64,000 nucleotides of DNA from Vulcanimicrobiota bacterium (GTDB lineage Bacteria; Vulcanimicrobiota; Xenobia; Xenobiales; Xenobiaceae). The notes beneath the pieces are model-generated. The model was not told the DNA's origin. It worked only from the letters and a program-made list of their open reading frames with translations, and ran no database searches. Shown piece after piece: positions 17,818 to 26,256 of this stretch (position 1 is the first letter of the stretch; each line of letters starts with the position of its first letter). A program made the position numbers and the translations under genes. The stretch spans positions 515,815-579,814 of the forward strand of contig CALUQR010000001.1 of NCBI GenBank assembly GCA_944322965.1. Reading direction: 5' to 3'.

Positions 17818-20703
17818 CTAGAAAGGGGCCTCGGAGCTAGCCTTCTTCCTCTTAGCCGGGCTCTTAGCGGGCGCCGCCTTAGGAGTCCATTCCGTCTCAG
17901 CCTCGGCAGCCTGGGGGGCAGCCTGCTGCGGGGCGCTATCCTTCTTCTTAGTAGAGCGCCTCTTAGCCGGAGCGGCGCTTTTTTCTATGGGGGCGGCCTC
18001 CGTTTCCGCAGCCGCCTTTTTAGAGCTCGCGGCCTTTCTAGTCCTCTTCTTAGGGGCGGGAGCCTCCTCTGAGGGGGCTTCTGGAGCGGCTTTTTCCGGG
18101 GCGGGGGGCTCCTCGGGGCTAGCGGGCGCCGCAGCGGGGGCGGCCTCCTTCTTAGTTCGCTTCTCAAATTCAAAGCGGTACTTGCCGCTTAAAGGATTTA
18201 AGATTAAGTAGCCTTTAAAGGGCTTATTATAGCGGGAAGTAAAATTATCTAGGAGCTCGGTGCGCCCTGCCTCTAAGAGGGTCTTTAATTCCGCGGGGGT
18301 CAGAGGGCGCTGGCAGATGACGCGGGCGATATTGAGCCCGTACTTGTGATGGCCGTGCTCCACGCATTTCTTCTGGCAGGTGTAGGCCGTGGGGGTCTCT
18401 ACTACTTGGCACTGGGGATCGAAGGGGCAGGCCCCTAAGATCTCGCCGCTCACAGGGAGTTCTACCGTAGCGGGCAGGTTGACCCCGTGTTCTGGCTCTA
18501 ACTCTAAGTTGCCCTGGCGCAGAGAGAGTTTAGCCCGATAAGTCTGGTTGCCCGTACCTTTAAAACCTTCCAAGAAGTCGGTCTCGCCCCGCTCTAAGAG
18601 TTCGCTCATCGTGCGCAGATCGAGATAGCGCCCGTTCTTGTCCTTCCAAATAATGAAGGAGCACTCGTCTTTAGCGGCGCCATGGTTGCCCTCGCAGGCG
18701 TAAAAACGCAAACGCTCGTAAACTTGGCGTTTTTTACAGACGGGACATAAGCCCAGAGGGCGCTCTTTGGCGTAGATCTCCTCATATTGGAAGGTCTTAG
18801 TCTTAGCGACTATCTCTTGGGTATAGTCGACAATATCGTCCATATACTGGGCGCGCTGATAGGAACCGTGCTCGACCTGGTTGAGGTTATACTCCATCTG
18901 GCCCGTCAATTCCGGGGAGGCCAAACGGTTGCAGGCGATGCGCTTCAGTAGGTCGATGAGGATAATCCCCTTAGTGGTAGCTCGCAAAGCGCGGTCGGCC
19001 CGCTCGATATAACCCCTCGTTAAGAGAGCCTCGATGATCTCCGCGCGCGTAGCCGGAGTGCCTAAACCCATATCCTTGAGGGCGCTGGAGAGATCTTCAT
19101 CCTCGACTTGCTTACCGGCATTCTCCATGAGACTCAAAAGGCGAGCCTCGTTGATGCGCGTAGGCGGCTGGGTCGTATCCTCTTTAATCTCTACGCTTTG
19201 ATTGAGGACCGCCAAAGGCTGGCCGTCTTGAGGATTTAAAGCGGGCAGACTGGGCGCGTTCTCCTTAGCCTCCCGACCGTAGACCGCCATCCAACCCTCG
19301 TCGCTAAAGTAACTGCTGCGAGTGCGGAAATGGAAGGTCTCGCCCTCTACCGGAATCTCGGTTAAGCGCTCGATCTTGACTTTAACTGCCGGCGGATAGA
19401 AAGCGGCCAAGAAGCGACGCAAAATGAGATTATAGATCTTAGCCTCATCGTCGCGCAGACTGGCCGGAGGGCGCTGGGTAGTAGGGATAATGGCGAAGTG
19501 GTCGCTAACCCCCTTATCGTCAAAGATCTTGCCAAAGTTGAGCCACTTCTCCTGAGCTAAGAGGCGCTCGCTAGCTTTAGCGTAAAGGGCGAAGTCTAAA
19601 GGACCCTGGGGCGGACGCTGGGCGTAAGAGCGCAGAGCCCCCATAATCTGGCGCACTTGGCCCACGTAGTCGCTGGGCAAGACTTTAGAAGAGGTGCGCG
19701 GGTAGGTAATTAATTTGTAACTCTCATAGAGGCGCTGGGCGGCGGCCAAAGTATTCTTAGCCGACATCCCAAAACGGCGGTTAGCTTCACGCTGCAGGGT
19801 AGTCAGATCGAAGAGGCGCGGAGAAGAGATATTCTCCGGCTTGCGCGTCTCCTGGGCCCAACCTAAACGGTCGCCCACCAAATGGGCGATGCGCTGGGCC
19901 TCAGCCTGATCTAAGATCCACTCCTCGCGCTTGCTGGGACCCTCCTCTTGCTTGACCTGAGGATTATAGTAGACGGCCTCATACGTGTGGGGCTCCGTCT
20001 GCAGACCCTCCTGGGCGGGGGCCTGGAAGGTAGCCTTGAGACGCCAGAAAGGGGTCGTCCTAAATTGTAAGATCTCTAACTCTTTATTGCTGAGCATAGC
20101 CAGCGTGGGAGTCTGGACTCGGCCCGCCGACCAGGAGACCTTCTCTTGCCTAGTCTTCATGCGCCTAGTGAGAGCTCGGGTAGCGTTAATACCGATCAGC
20201 CAGTCGGCCTCCGAACGGCAGCGAGCGGCTTGATAGAGATTCTCATACTCCGCCCCCGCCTTGAGCTGGGCAAAGCCCTGACGAATAGCCTCCGGGGTCA
20301 TAGACTGCAACCAGAGGCGCAGAATGGGCTTTTTAGACTTAAAAAAAGCGACCAACTCCCGGAAGATCAACTCGCCCTCGCGCCCCGCATCGCAAGCGTT
20401 GACTAGAGAGTCTACATCCTTGCGCTTCATCAACTTGCCAATAACCTTGAGCCGGGCCCCGCACTTCTCTTTAGCCTTTAAGACGAACTCTTTAGGCAAG
20501 ATGGGCAGATCCTCTAACTGCCAAGCCTTATACTTAGGGTCGATCTCCTCGGGAGAGATAAATTCCACCAGATGGCCCACCGCCCAGGTAATGACCCGCT
20601 CCTCGCTCTCCAGATACTCCTTGTGATCGGCAAAGCCCCCCAGAGCGCGGGCTATATCCTTAGCGACACTGGGCTTCTCAGCGATAATTAAATCTTTAGA
20701 CAA
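17818..20703 (-). CDS. topB: Type IA DNA topoisomerase (topoisomerase III-like)
   Basis: Relaxes or decatenates DNA by cutting one strand. N-terminal TOPRIM domain: KDLIIAEKPSVAKDIARAL with its Glu, and the acidic DAGREGELIFRE. The active tyrosine is in YKLITYPRTSS, and topology follows TopB more than TopA. After the core come a zinc-ribbon-like segment (CPVCKKRQ ... CEGNH ... C), repeat-type C-terminal domains around residues 680-850, and a ~110-residue Lys/Ala/Pro tail resembling histone H1, likely for DNA binding. I place the start at TTG 20703, which follows GGGAGGG at good spacing and puts Ser-Lys-Asp-Leu-Ile at the N terminus as in relatives; an upstream in-frame TTG at 20739 would add 12 residues. 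Divergent from recN. Confidence 0.93.
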   Translation of the reverse strand: MSKDLIIAEKPSVAKDIARALGGFADHKEYLESEERVITWAVGHLVEFISPEEIDPKYKAWQLEDLPILPKEFVLKAKEKCGARLKVIGKLMKRKDVDSLVNACDAGREGELIFRELVAFFKSKKPILRLWLQSMTPEAIRQGFAQLKAGAEYENLYQAARCRSEADWLIGINATRALTRRMKTRQEKVSWSAGRVQTPTLAMLSNKELEILQFRTTPFWRLKATFQAPAQEGLQTEPHTYEAVYYNPQVKQEEGPSKREEWILDQAEAQRIAHLVGDRLGWAQETRKPENISSPRLFDLTTLQREANRRFGMSAKNTLAAAQRLYESYKLITYPRTSSKVLPSDYVGQVRQIMGALRSYAQRPPQGPLDFALYAKASERLLAQEKWLNFGKIFDDKGVSDHFAIIPTTQRPPASLRDDEAKIYNLILRRFLAAFYPPAVKVKIERLTEIPVEGETFHFRTRSSYFSDEGWMAVYGREAKENAPSLPALNPQDGQPLAVLNQSVEIKEDTTQPPTRINEARLLSLMENAGKQVEDEDLSSALKDMGLGTPATRAEIIEALLTRGYIERADRALRATTKGIILIDLLKRIACNRLASPELTGQMEYNLNQVEHGSYQRAQYMDDIVDYTQEIVAKTKTFQYEEIYAKERPLGLCPVCKKRQVYERLRFYACEGNHGAAKDECSFIIWKDKNGRYLDLRTMSELLERGETDFLEGFKGTGNQTYRAKLSLRQGNLELEPEHGVNLPATVELPVSGEILGACPFDPQCQVVETPTAYTCQKKCVEHGHHKYGLNIARVICQRPLTPAELKTLLEAGRTELLDNFTSRYNKPFKGYLILNPLSGKYRFEFEKRTKKEAAPAAAPASPEEPPAPEKAAPEAPSEEAPAPKKRTRKAASSKKAAAETEAAPIEKSAAPAKRRSTKKKDSAPQQAAPQAAEAETEWTPKAAPAKSPAKRKKASSEAPF

Positions 20704-20841
20704 GGGGAATCCCTCCCGAGTAGGTTCTATACTTGGCAATTCTCAGCACGAGCCTGAAAAAAAGGCAACGCCCCCTATTTTATTCCCCTAGGTCTAGGCG
20801 TCAAGAGGCGCCGCCCCCGTTTTCCCCGAAAGGAAGCCCCA

Positions 20842-22578
20842 ATGTTAGCTGAATTGATGATCCAAAACTTTGCTTTAGTCGAAAATGAGACCTTCAACTT
20901 CGTGGAGGGGCTCAATATCTTGACGGGCGAGACGGGGGCGGGAAAGTCGCTCATCGTCGACGCTATGGGTTTCCTCCTGGGGGCTACAGCGCGCGATAAG
21001 CCCCTGCGCAGCGGCGCCAAGAGCGGTTTTGTAGCCGCCCGCTTCGTCGATATACCCCCCGAAGTCTCCCAGAGGGCCCAAGAGCTGGGCTTTGAAGAAG
21101 AGGAGGAGGGGGAATTGCTCATGAGCCGCGACCTCAAAGCCCAAGGGCGCTCCAGCTGCCGCCTCAACGGTCGACCCGCCACCTTGAGCGCTATGCGCGA
21201 ACTGGGGGGAATGTTAGTCGACCTCCACGGCCAACACCAACAGTACTCGCTCCTCAAAGCTACCGACCATCTGCGGGTCCTGGACCGCTTTATTACCTCC
21301 CAAGAGAGCCGTTTCCCCACTCTCGTCAATAATTACCAAGAGCTCTACCGGCGCTGCCGCCACCTGGAACAGGAGTTGCGCGAGCTGCACGAAGGCGAAC
21401 GGGCCCGCTGCCGAGAGATCGACTGGGCCCAACATGAGCTCCAAGAGATCGCCGCCGTCGACCCCCAACCCCAAGAGGATCTGAGCCTCGAAGAAGAGAT
21501 TAAAGTCCTAGCCTCCGCCTCCCAATTGCGCAATGGGGCCCTCCAAGCCCACGCCAATCTCAACGAAGAGGGCGGGGCCCGCGATACCTTAGCTAGAGCT
21601 TGCGAAGATCTAGCCAGCCTCATGGCCAAAGATGCGCGCCTAGAACCAATAGTGGAGAATCTGCGCGGAGCCCTAGCGCTGATAGACGACAATATCTACG
21701 AGCTCAGCGCCTACGCCGAACGGGTAGTAGCCGACGAAGGGCGGCTGGAAGAACTGCAAAACCGCCATCAGCTCCTGCGCGGGCTGATGCGCAAGTATGG
21801 ACCTACCCTAGAAGATGTGCTCCTTTACCAAAAAGAGACGCGCCAAAGATTGGAGAAACTGGAAAATAGCGCCCACCGCTCCGATGAATTGACCTTAGAA
21901 CTCGATAAGGCCCGCCAGGAGCGGGAGCGACTGCTCTGCCAACTGACCGCCCAGCGCCAAAAGTGGGCCCAAAGTTTGAGCCGCGAGGTGGAGGCGGAAC
22001 TGGCTAAAGTGGGGATGGAACATTGCCGCTTCCAGGTCGAGTTCGCCCCTAACCTCCAAGAGGAAGCGCTAGCCGGGAGCCATTACCGAGAGATCGACGC
22101 CCAAGGGGGAGATATCGTCCAATTCCTCATCGCCCCCAACCCGGGCGAGGAACCGAAACCCTTGGCCATGATCGCCTCCGGAGGGGAAGTCTCCCGCATC
22201 ATGCTGGCTCTGCTCAGCCTCTTCTCCGAGTTCCAAAAGACGGCTACTTTCTTCTTCGACGAGATCGACGCCGGTTTAGGAGGTAACGCCGCCCAAGCCG
22301 TGGCCGGCAGACTGCGCGGCTTAGCTAGCCATTCCCAAGTTATCTGTATCACCCACCTAGCCATCTTAGCCGTAGCCGCCGACTGTCACCACCACCTCTA
22401 TAAAGAGGTCAAAGACGGACGCACTACCACCCACGTCACGATCCTCGAAGGGGCGGCCCGAGAAGGCGAAATCGCCCGCATGCTGAGCGGCGACGACTCC
22501 GCCCAAGCCTTAGAGCACGCGAGGTTTTTGCTTGTCCGGAGGAAAAGCAATTCGGAATTCGGAATGCGTAATGCGTAA
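20842..22578 (+). CDS. recN: DNA repair protein RecN, C terminus encoded by repeat DNA
   Basis: SMC-like ATPase that acts early in double-strand break repair. Walker A GETGAGKS is near residue 32, coiled coils fill the centre, and the ABC signature ASGGEVSRIMLAL and Walker B FFFDEIDAGLGG are near the C terminus. Overall length (578 aa) is normal. The family normally ends soon after ALEHARFLL; here the last ten residues (SNSEFGMRNA) and the stop codon are translated from 7-bp repeats that begin at 22549. The original stop was probably displaced by repeat insertion. AAGGA lies 7 bases before the ATG. Confidence 0.95.
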   Translation: MLAELMIQNFALVENETFNFVEGLNILTGETGAGKSLIVDAMGFLLGATARDKPLRSGAKSGFVAARFVDIPPEVSQRAQELGFEEEEEGELLMSRDLKAQGRSSCRLNGRPATLSAMRELGGMLVDLHGQHQQYSLLKATDHLRVLDRFITSQESRFPTLVNNYQELYRRCRHLEQELRELHEGERARCREIDWAQHELQEIAAVDPQPQEDLSLEEEIKVLASASQLRNGALQAHANLNEEGGARDTLARACEDLASLMAKDARLEPIVENLRGALALIDDNIYELSAYAERVVADEGRLEELQNRHQLLRGLMRKYGPTLEDVLLYQKETRQRLEKLENSAHRSDELTLELDKARQERERLLCQLTAQRQKWAQSLSREVEAELAKVGMEHCRFQVEFAPNLQEEALAGSHYREIDAQGGDIVQFLIAPNPGEEPKPLAMIASGGEVSRIMLALLSLFSEFQKTATFFFDEIDAGLGGNAAQAVAGRLRGLASHSQVICITHLAILAVAADCHHHLYKEVKDGRTTTHVTILEGAAREGEIARMLSGDDSAQALEHARFLLVRRKSNSEFGMRNA

Positions 22579-22726
22579 TTGGGGGGGCGCGCGGCGGAGG
22601 GGAGGGGCGTAGCTCTAACTTGGGATTTGGCAGGACTTAAGGGCGAGACGGCTTGGGTGATGACTGACAGGGCCGTGAGTAGCTTGGCGGGAGCGAAAAT
22701 CGTCTTGGTGTGCGGGCGAGGGGGGA

Positions 22727-22992
22727 GGGAAATGAGCTAGAGTGCAGGATCTAGCGCTAAACGGGTTCGCGGGCTGCTTACGCGGAGGGAAGCGAAGTCA
22801 GTCGGCGAGTTTGCGTCAGCACTGTTTGAGCCGACAACTGAGCTGACCGAAGCCTGGCCGCCCGCTGGCCTACGCAGATTCCGAGCTCCGAGATTTATTC
22901 CAAGATGGAGGGCAGGTAGCGAAAGAAAGTGTCTCCCCACTTTCTGGAGCCTAGCTGCCCGCAATCGACGTAGAGCTCGGCTCCAACGGCTA
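22727..22992. other. Non-repeat, highly structured segment inside island I; candidate ncRNA
   Basis: This is the only part of island I with no match to the heptamers or the A/B units. It has strong potential secondary structure: a hairpin at 22736-22755 (6-bp stem), GTCGGC/GCCGAC at 22801-22806 and 22830-22835 continued after a bulge by GTCA/TGAC, and a three-level nested stem from 22881 to 22980 (CCGAGCTC/GAGCTCGG outside, GGGCAG/CTGCCC at 22910-22915 and 22955-22960, and GAAAGTG/CACTTTC hairpin at 22925-22944). I do not recognise it as 6S, SRP, tmRNA or RNase P RNA. Strand is unknown and no terminator follows on either side. Confidence 0.4.
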
Positions 22993-23560
22993 AAAAAAAT
23001 GCGGAATTAGGAGTGCGTAATGCGCTTATCTGGCAGCCTCCGGCCGCCAGATAAATTCGTAATTCGGAATTCGTAATTAGGAATTGGGTTAGTGGGTTGC
23101 CGCCGGGGGCGGCGGCAACAATGCGGAATTAGGAATGCGTAGTTCGGAATTGGGGTGACACAGCTGGATGGGAGTGAATGACTCTAACTTTTGTTTCGGC
23201 GGTGGGATAGGGGCGAGAAGGCTAGGATTAATTCGTAATTAGGAGTGCGTAATTCGGAATTGGCTCGCCGTCGGTGGGGTAGGCTGTGGCTCTAACTTTG
23301 GTTTCGGCGGTAGGTGAGGGGCGAGAAGTCGGGGAGTTAGTTGCTGGCTAAGTCCGTGAGTAGCTTGGCTTGGGGTGGGAAGCAGTGCGGAATTAGGAAT
23401 GCGTAATTAGGGGCGCACGGCTGAGGGAGAGGGTGTGGCTCTAACTTGGGATTTAGCAGGACTTAGGGGCGAGGGAGCGGCGGGGAGTAAGTTAGTGGCG
23501 AGTCCCGAGGGGCACTTGGCTGGGGTGAAAATCGTTCTGGTGTGCGGCGCGCGCCGCGGT

Positions 23561-23634
23561 TCAATTGGACAAGCGTCCTAAAGACCTCCATCAAGTAACA
23601 GAACACAAATGAAAAACTGGGCGCAAAGCGCCTA
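23561..23634 (+). repeat. Strand-switch core, copy 1
   Basis: First of three copies of a ~75-bp sequence that marks the point where the repeat units reverse orientation. It carries CAATTGGACAAGCGTCCTAA, then ACCTCCATCAAGTAACAGAA, an A-rich stretch and a hairpin (GGCGC, loop AAA, GCGCC at 23620-23632). Copies 2 and 3 are at 25938 and 27674 in the same orientation. Confidence 0.8.
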
Positions 23635-23831
23635 GCGATTCTCTCATCTGCTCAGCTATTTCCGGATATGTTAAACCACTAACAAGAGCCATCTAACTCC
23701 GAACTACGCATTAAGCATTTCAAATTAGATGAAGCCGCAACGATTCTCCCGTGTGTTCAGCTACTTTCGGATCTGCGAAGCCATTAACAAGAGCCATCTA
23801 ATTCCGAATTACGCATTAAGCATTCCGCATT

Positions 23832-23856
23832 GCTAGCCGCCGTCCCGGCGGCTAGC
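23832..23856. repeat. Palindromic hairpin GCTAGCCGCC/GGCGGCTAGC in island I
   Basis: Perfect 10-bp inverted repeat with a 5-base loop, lying between a reverse heptamer block and a B unit. An almost identical hairpin, one loop base different, is at 27959-27983, and a copy with one stem mismatch is at 23949-23973. Confidence 0.8.
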
Positions 23857-23948
23857 GCGATTCTCCCATAAGTTCAGTTACTTCCGGATCCGCTAAGTCA
23901 TTAACAAGCGCCATTTAATTCCGCATTACGCATTAAGCATTCCGCATT

Positions 23949-23973
23949 GCTAGCCGCCATCCCGGCGGATAGC
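23949..23973. repeat. Second copy of the GCTAGCCGCC hairpin
   Basis: Same hairpin as at 23832 with one stem mismatch (GGCGGATAGC on the right arm). It closes island I about 25 bases before the tRNA-Leu promoter. Confidence 0.7.
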
Positions 23974-23996
23974 GTGTGATTAAATTCAAAAAAGAG

Positions 23997-24025
23997 TTGA
24001 CAAGAGGAAGGCTAGTGAGTAATAT
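23997..24025 (+). promoter_or_regulatory. Sigma-70-type promoter of tRNA-Leu
   Basis: TTGACA (23997-24002), a 17-base spacer and TATAAT-like TAATAT (24020-24025) form a near-consensus promoter. The predicted start of transcription is about 8 bases before the mature tRNA 5' end. It begins right where the repeat island stops. Confidence 0.85.
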
Positions 24026-24039
24026 ACCCGTGTTGCCTC

Positions 24040-24126
24040 GCCTAGATGGCGGAATTGGTAGACGCGCGGGTCTCAAACACCCGTTCCCGCGAGGGAGTGC
24101 CGGTTCGACCCCGGCTCTGGGCACCA
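24040..24126 (+). tRNA. tRNA-Leu (anticodon CAA)
   Basis: 87 bases including an encoded CCA. The acceptor stem GCCTAGA pairs with TCTGGGC (one G-U pair). The anticodon stem CGGGT/ACCCG encloses the loop CTCAAAC with anticodon CAA at 24074-24076, reading TTG. A long variable arm and a GGTTCGACC T-arm are present. It has its own promoter and terminator. Confidence 0.96.
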
Positions 24127-24130
24127 TAAG

Positions 24131-24159
24131 AATCCAAGCTGTGCGGCTTGGATTTTTTT
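24131..24159 (+). terminator. Terminator after tRNA-Leu
   Basis: AATCCAAGC/GCTTGGATT hairpin with a 5-base loop, followed by a T run. It ends only 11 bases before the first start codon of the RNase D-like gene, so that gene depends on read-through or on its own, possibly leaderless, transcript. Confidence 0.85.
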
Positions 24160-24170
24160 GTTGTGCTAAA

Positions 24171-25325
24171 ATGGAAAAAGTTATGTCAGAAGTACGCAGT
24201 GTGCCTCCTATAATTGATAGTACTACTAGGTTACAAGAGCTCGTCGCCGACTTGCGCGGGCAAAAGTTGATCGCTCTCGATACGGAGATGGATTGCTATT
24301 ATCACTATTACGAAAAGGTCTGCCTAGTCCAACTCTCCACTCTAGAGGCCGATTATCTCTTAGATCCATTAGTTATTAATCTCGAGCCGCTCAATGAGAT
24401 CTTCAACCAGCCCGACTGCATCGCCATCTTCCACGCCGGGAATAACGATATACCTTACCTCTATCGCGACCACCGCCTAACCTTTGCTAATCTCTTCGAT
24501 ACTTATGTGGCGGCTGAACTCTTGGAGTTGCCTAGCCGCGGGTTAGCGGGATTGATCGATTACTACTTTGGAGTAGAGATCGATAAAAAGTACCAAAAGG
24601 CCGACTGGACCGTGCGGCCGCTCTCGCCCGAAATGGACCGCTACGCCCGCTACGATACCCATTTCCTCATCGAACTGCGCCAGAAATTACTCCCACTATT
24701 AAAGGAGCGGAACCTACTGGGCGTAGCTGAACGCCAATTTAAACATATACTCCAAGCGAGAGTACATCCCAAACCCTTCGATCCCAATAACTGGAGCCAC
24801 CTCAAGATGGTGCGCTCACTGGATAAATTGGGCTACGCCGTGGTACGTGAAATCTACCTCTGGCGCGAAGAGACGGCTCGCCACTACGACTTAGCGCCCT
24901 TCCGAGTCCTCTCGGACCGCATGTTAGTCAAGATTGCCGAACTTAAACCGCTCACCCAACAGGGTTTAGAAGAAGTACTCGCCACCTCTAGCCACTGGCC
25001 CCAGTGCGGCCGCTGGATACCCCAACTTGTAGAAGTAGTACGCCGCGGACTGCAAAAGGGGCCGATCCCCCTACCCATCCCACCCCGCCGAGGCCAGCGC
25101 TTCAGCGAAGCGGAAAATATACTCTTTAAAAGACTGCGCCAATGGCGTAATAAACTCACTAAGTCCGGAGAGCTCAACGGGGCCCTACTCACTAATAAGA
25201 TGCTGGGAACCTTAGTACGCTCCCAACCCCGCAATTTAGAAGAACTAGAGATACTGGGAATAGGCTCCCCCGACTTCCTCCGCCAACAGGGAACGACATT
25301 GATCTCCTTTTTTACTAATGCGTAA
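24171..25325 (+). CDS. rnd: Ribonuclease D-like 3'-5' exoribonuclease
   Basis: DEDDy-type exonuclease that trims tRNA and other small RNAs from the 3' end. Catalytic acids are visible as Exo I LIALDTEMD, Exo II FHAGNNDIPYL and Exo III YARYDTHFL (Tyr-x3-Asp). A helical HRDC-like domain follows in the C-terminal third (LFKRLRQWRNKLTKS). Its position right after tRNA-Leu fits the role. Start is ATG 24171 or ATG 24183 (the latter gives MSEVRSVPP); neither has a strong ribosome site. The final codons ACT AAT GCG TAA run into a heptamer block starting at 25317, so the stop is supplied by repeat DNA, as in recN. Confidence 0.9.
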   Translation: MEKVMSEVRSVPPIIDSTTRLQELVADLRGQKLIALDTEMDCYYHYYEKVCLVQLSTLEADYLLDPLVINLEPLNEIFNQPDCIAIFHAGNNDIPYLYRDHRLTFANLFDTYVAAELLELPSRGLAGLIDYYFGVEIDKKYQKADWTVRPLSPEMDRYARYDTHFLIELRQKLLPLLKERNLLGVAERQFKHILQARVHPKPFDPNNWSHLKMVRSLDKLGYAVVREIYLWREETARHYDLAPFRVLSDRMLVKIAELKPLTQQGLEEVLATSSHWPQCGRWIPQLVEVVRRGLQKGPIPLPIPPRRGQRFSEAENILFKRLRQWRNKLTKSGELNGALLTNKMLGTLVRSQPRNLEELEILGIGSPDFLRQQGTTLISFFTNA

Positions 25326-26256
25326 TTAGGAATTCGTAATGCGCAATTGGCTTGCCGCCTGGCGGCGGCAATGCGTAATTAGGAATGCGTAGTTCGGAAT
25401 TGGGGTGACACAGCTGGATGGGAGTGAATGGCTCTAACTTTTGTTTCGGCGGGACTTAGGGGCGAGAAGGCAAGGACTTAGTTACTGGCTGGGTCCGAAG
25501 GTGGCTTGACTGGGGGGAAGAACAATGCGGAATTAGGAATTCGGAATGCGTAATTGGGGGCGCGGCTGAGAGGTAATGCGGAATTCATAATTCGGAATTC
25601 GGAATTGAGATAGCGCTACCGGGGTTAGATTTGGACTCTAACTTTTGTTTCGACGGGACTTAGGGGCGAGACGATTGAGAGTTAGTTGGCGGCAGGTTCC
25701 GGGAGTGGCTTGGCTTTGGGGAAAATCGTCTTGGAGTGCGCGGCGCGAGGGCAGTGCGGAATTAGGAATGCTTAATGCGTAATTAGGGGGTGCTGGCGGG
25801 ACGGAGGTTTTGATTCTAATTTAGGTTTCGGTGATGAATTAGGGGCTAGATAGCTAAGAGTTAGTTGCTGACTGGTTCCGGGGGTAGCTTGGCTGGGGAG
25901 AAAATCGCTGAGGGTGTGCGGGCGAGGGCCCGCATTGTCCAATTGGACAAGCGTTCTAAAGACCTCCATCAAGTAACATAACACAAATGAAAAACTGGGC
26001 GCTGAGGCGCCCCAACGATTCTCCCATAAGCTCAGCTACTTCCGAATCCGTCAAGCTATTCACAAAAGCCACTTAATTCCGAACTACGCATTTCGCATTC
26101 CGAATTAGATTAAAGGCAGTGAAACTGCCAACGATTTTCCCCTGAGCTCTGTTATTTCCGGATCTGCCAAGCCGTTAACAAGAGTCGTTTAACTCCGAAT
26201 TACGCATTACGCATTCCGAATTGCCGCCGGTACGGCGGCTAGCGCATTCCGAATTA
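25317..26256. repeat. Repeat island II
   Basis: Same build as island I, lying between the convergent 3' ends of the RNase D-like and Rpn genes. Forward heptamer blocks at 25317-25350, 25371-25402, 25524-25556, 25574-25606 and 25754-25786. A units at about 25403-25523, 25606-25752 and 25787-25930. Core at 25938. B units at about 26013-26072 and 26130-26188, with reverse heptamer blocks after each. Hairpins TTGCCGCC/GGCGGCAA at 25352-25371 and GCCGCC/GGCGGC at 26223-26239. No gene is supported here. Confidence 0.85.
25938..26012 (+). repeat. Strand-switch core, copy 2
   Basis: Begins with the palindrome TCCAATTGGA, then ACAAGCGTTCTAAAGACCTC as in copy 1, and ends in a hairpin GGGCGC, loop TGAG, GCGCCC (25997-26012). 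Stem kept, loop changed relative to copies 1 and 3. Confidence 0.8.

Larger units (their letters stand above)
22549..23975. repeat. Repeat island I (heptamer blocks, unit A, strand-switch core, inverted unit B)
   Basis: Noncoding stretch between recN and tRNA-Leu. It contains blocks of 3-6 copies of a 7-bp repeat, consensus AAT[T/G][C/A]G[G/T], at 22549-22582, 22999-23024, 23055-23088, 23120-23155, 23229-23262 and 23387-23414 in forward orientation, and reverse-complement blocks at about 23693-23728, 23797-23830 and 23914-23948. Between blocks are diverged ~120-bp 'A' units (core text CTCTAACTTTTGTTTCGGCGG ... AGGGGCGAGAAGG ... GAAAATCG) at about 22605-22725, 23156-23228, 23263-23386 and 23415-23563, then a core, then 'B' units at 23635-23692, 23740-23798 and 23857-23914 that are the reverse complement of the 3' half of A. 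Hairpins sit between blocks (23026-23054, 23096-23119). No convincing gene. Confidence 0.85.

Noticed and set aside
22737-22964. 75-residue minus-strand open frame in island I
   Set aside because: No ribosome site or recognisable motif; the same bases form strong nested hairpins and have no coding look. Treated as a structured noncoding segment.
23976-24170. Longer RNase D-like start that would translate through tRNA-Leu
   Set aside because: The frame crosses the tRNA promoter, the tRNA gene and its terminator.
25772-25984. 70-residue minus-strand open frame in island II
   Set aside because: Lies in repeat units and core, with no motif or ribosome site.
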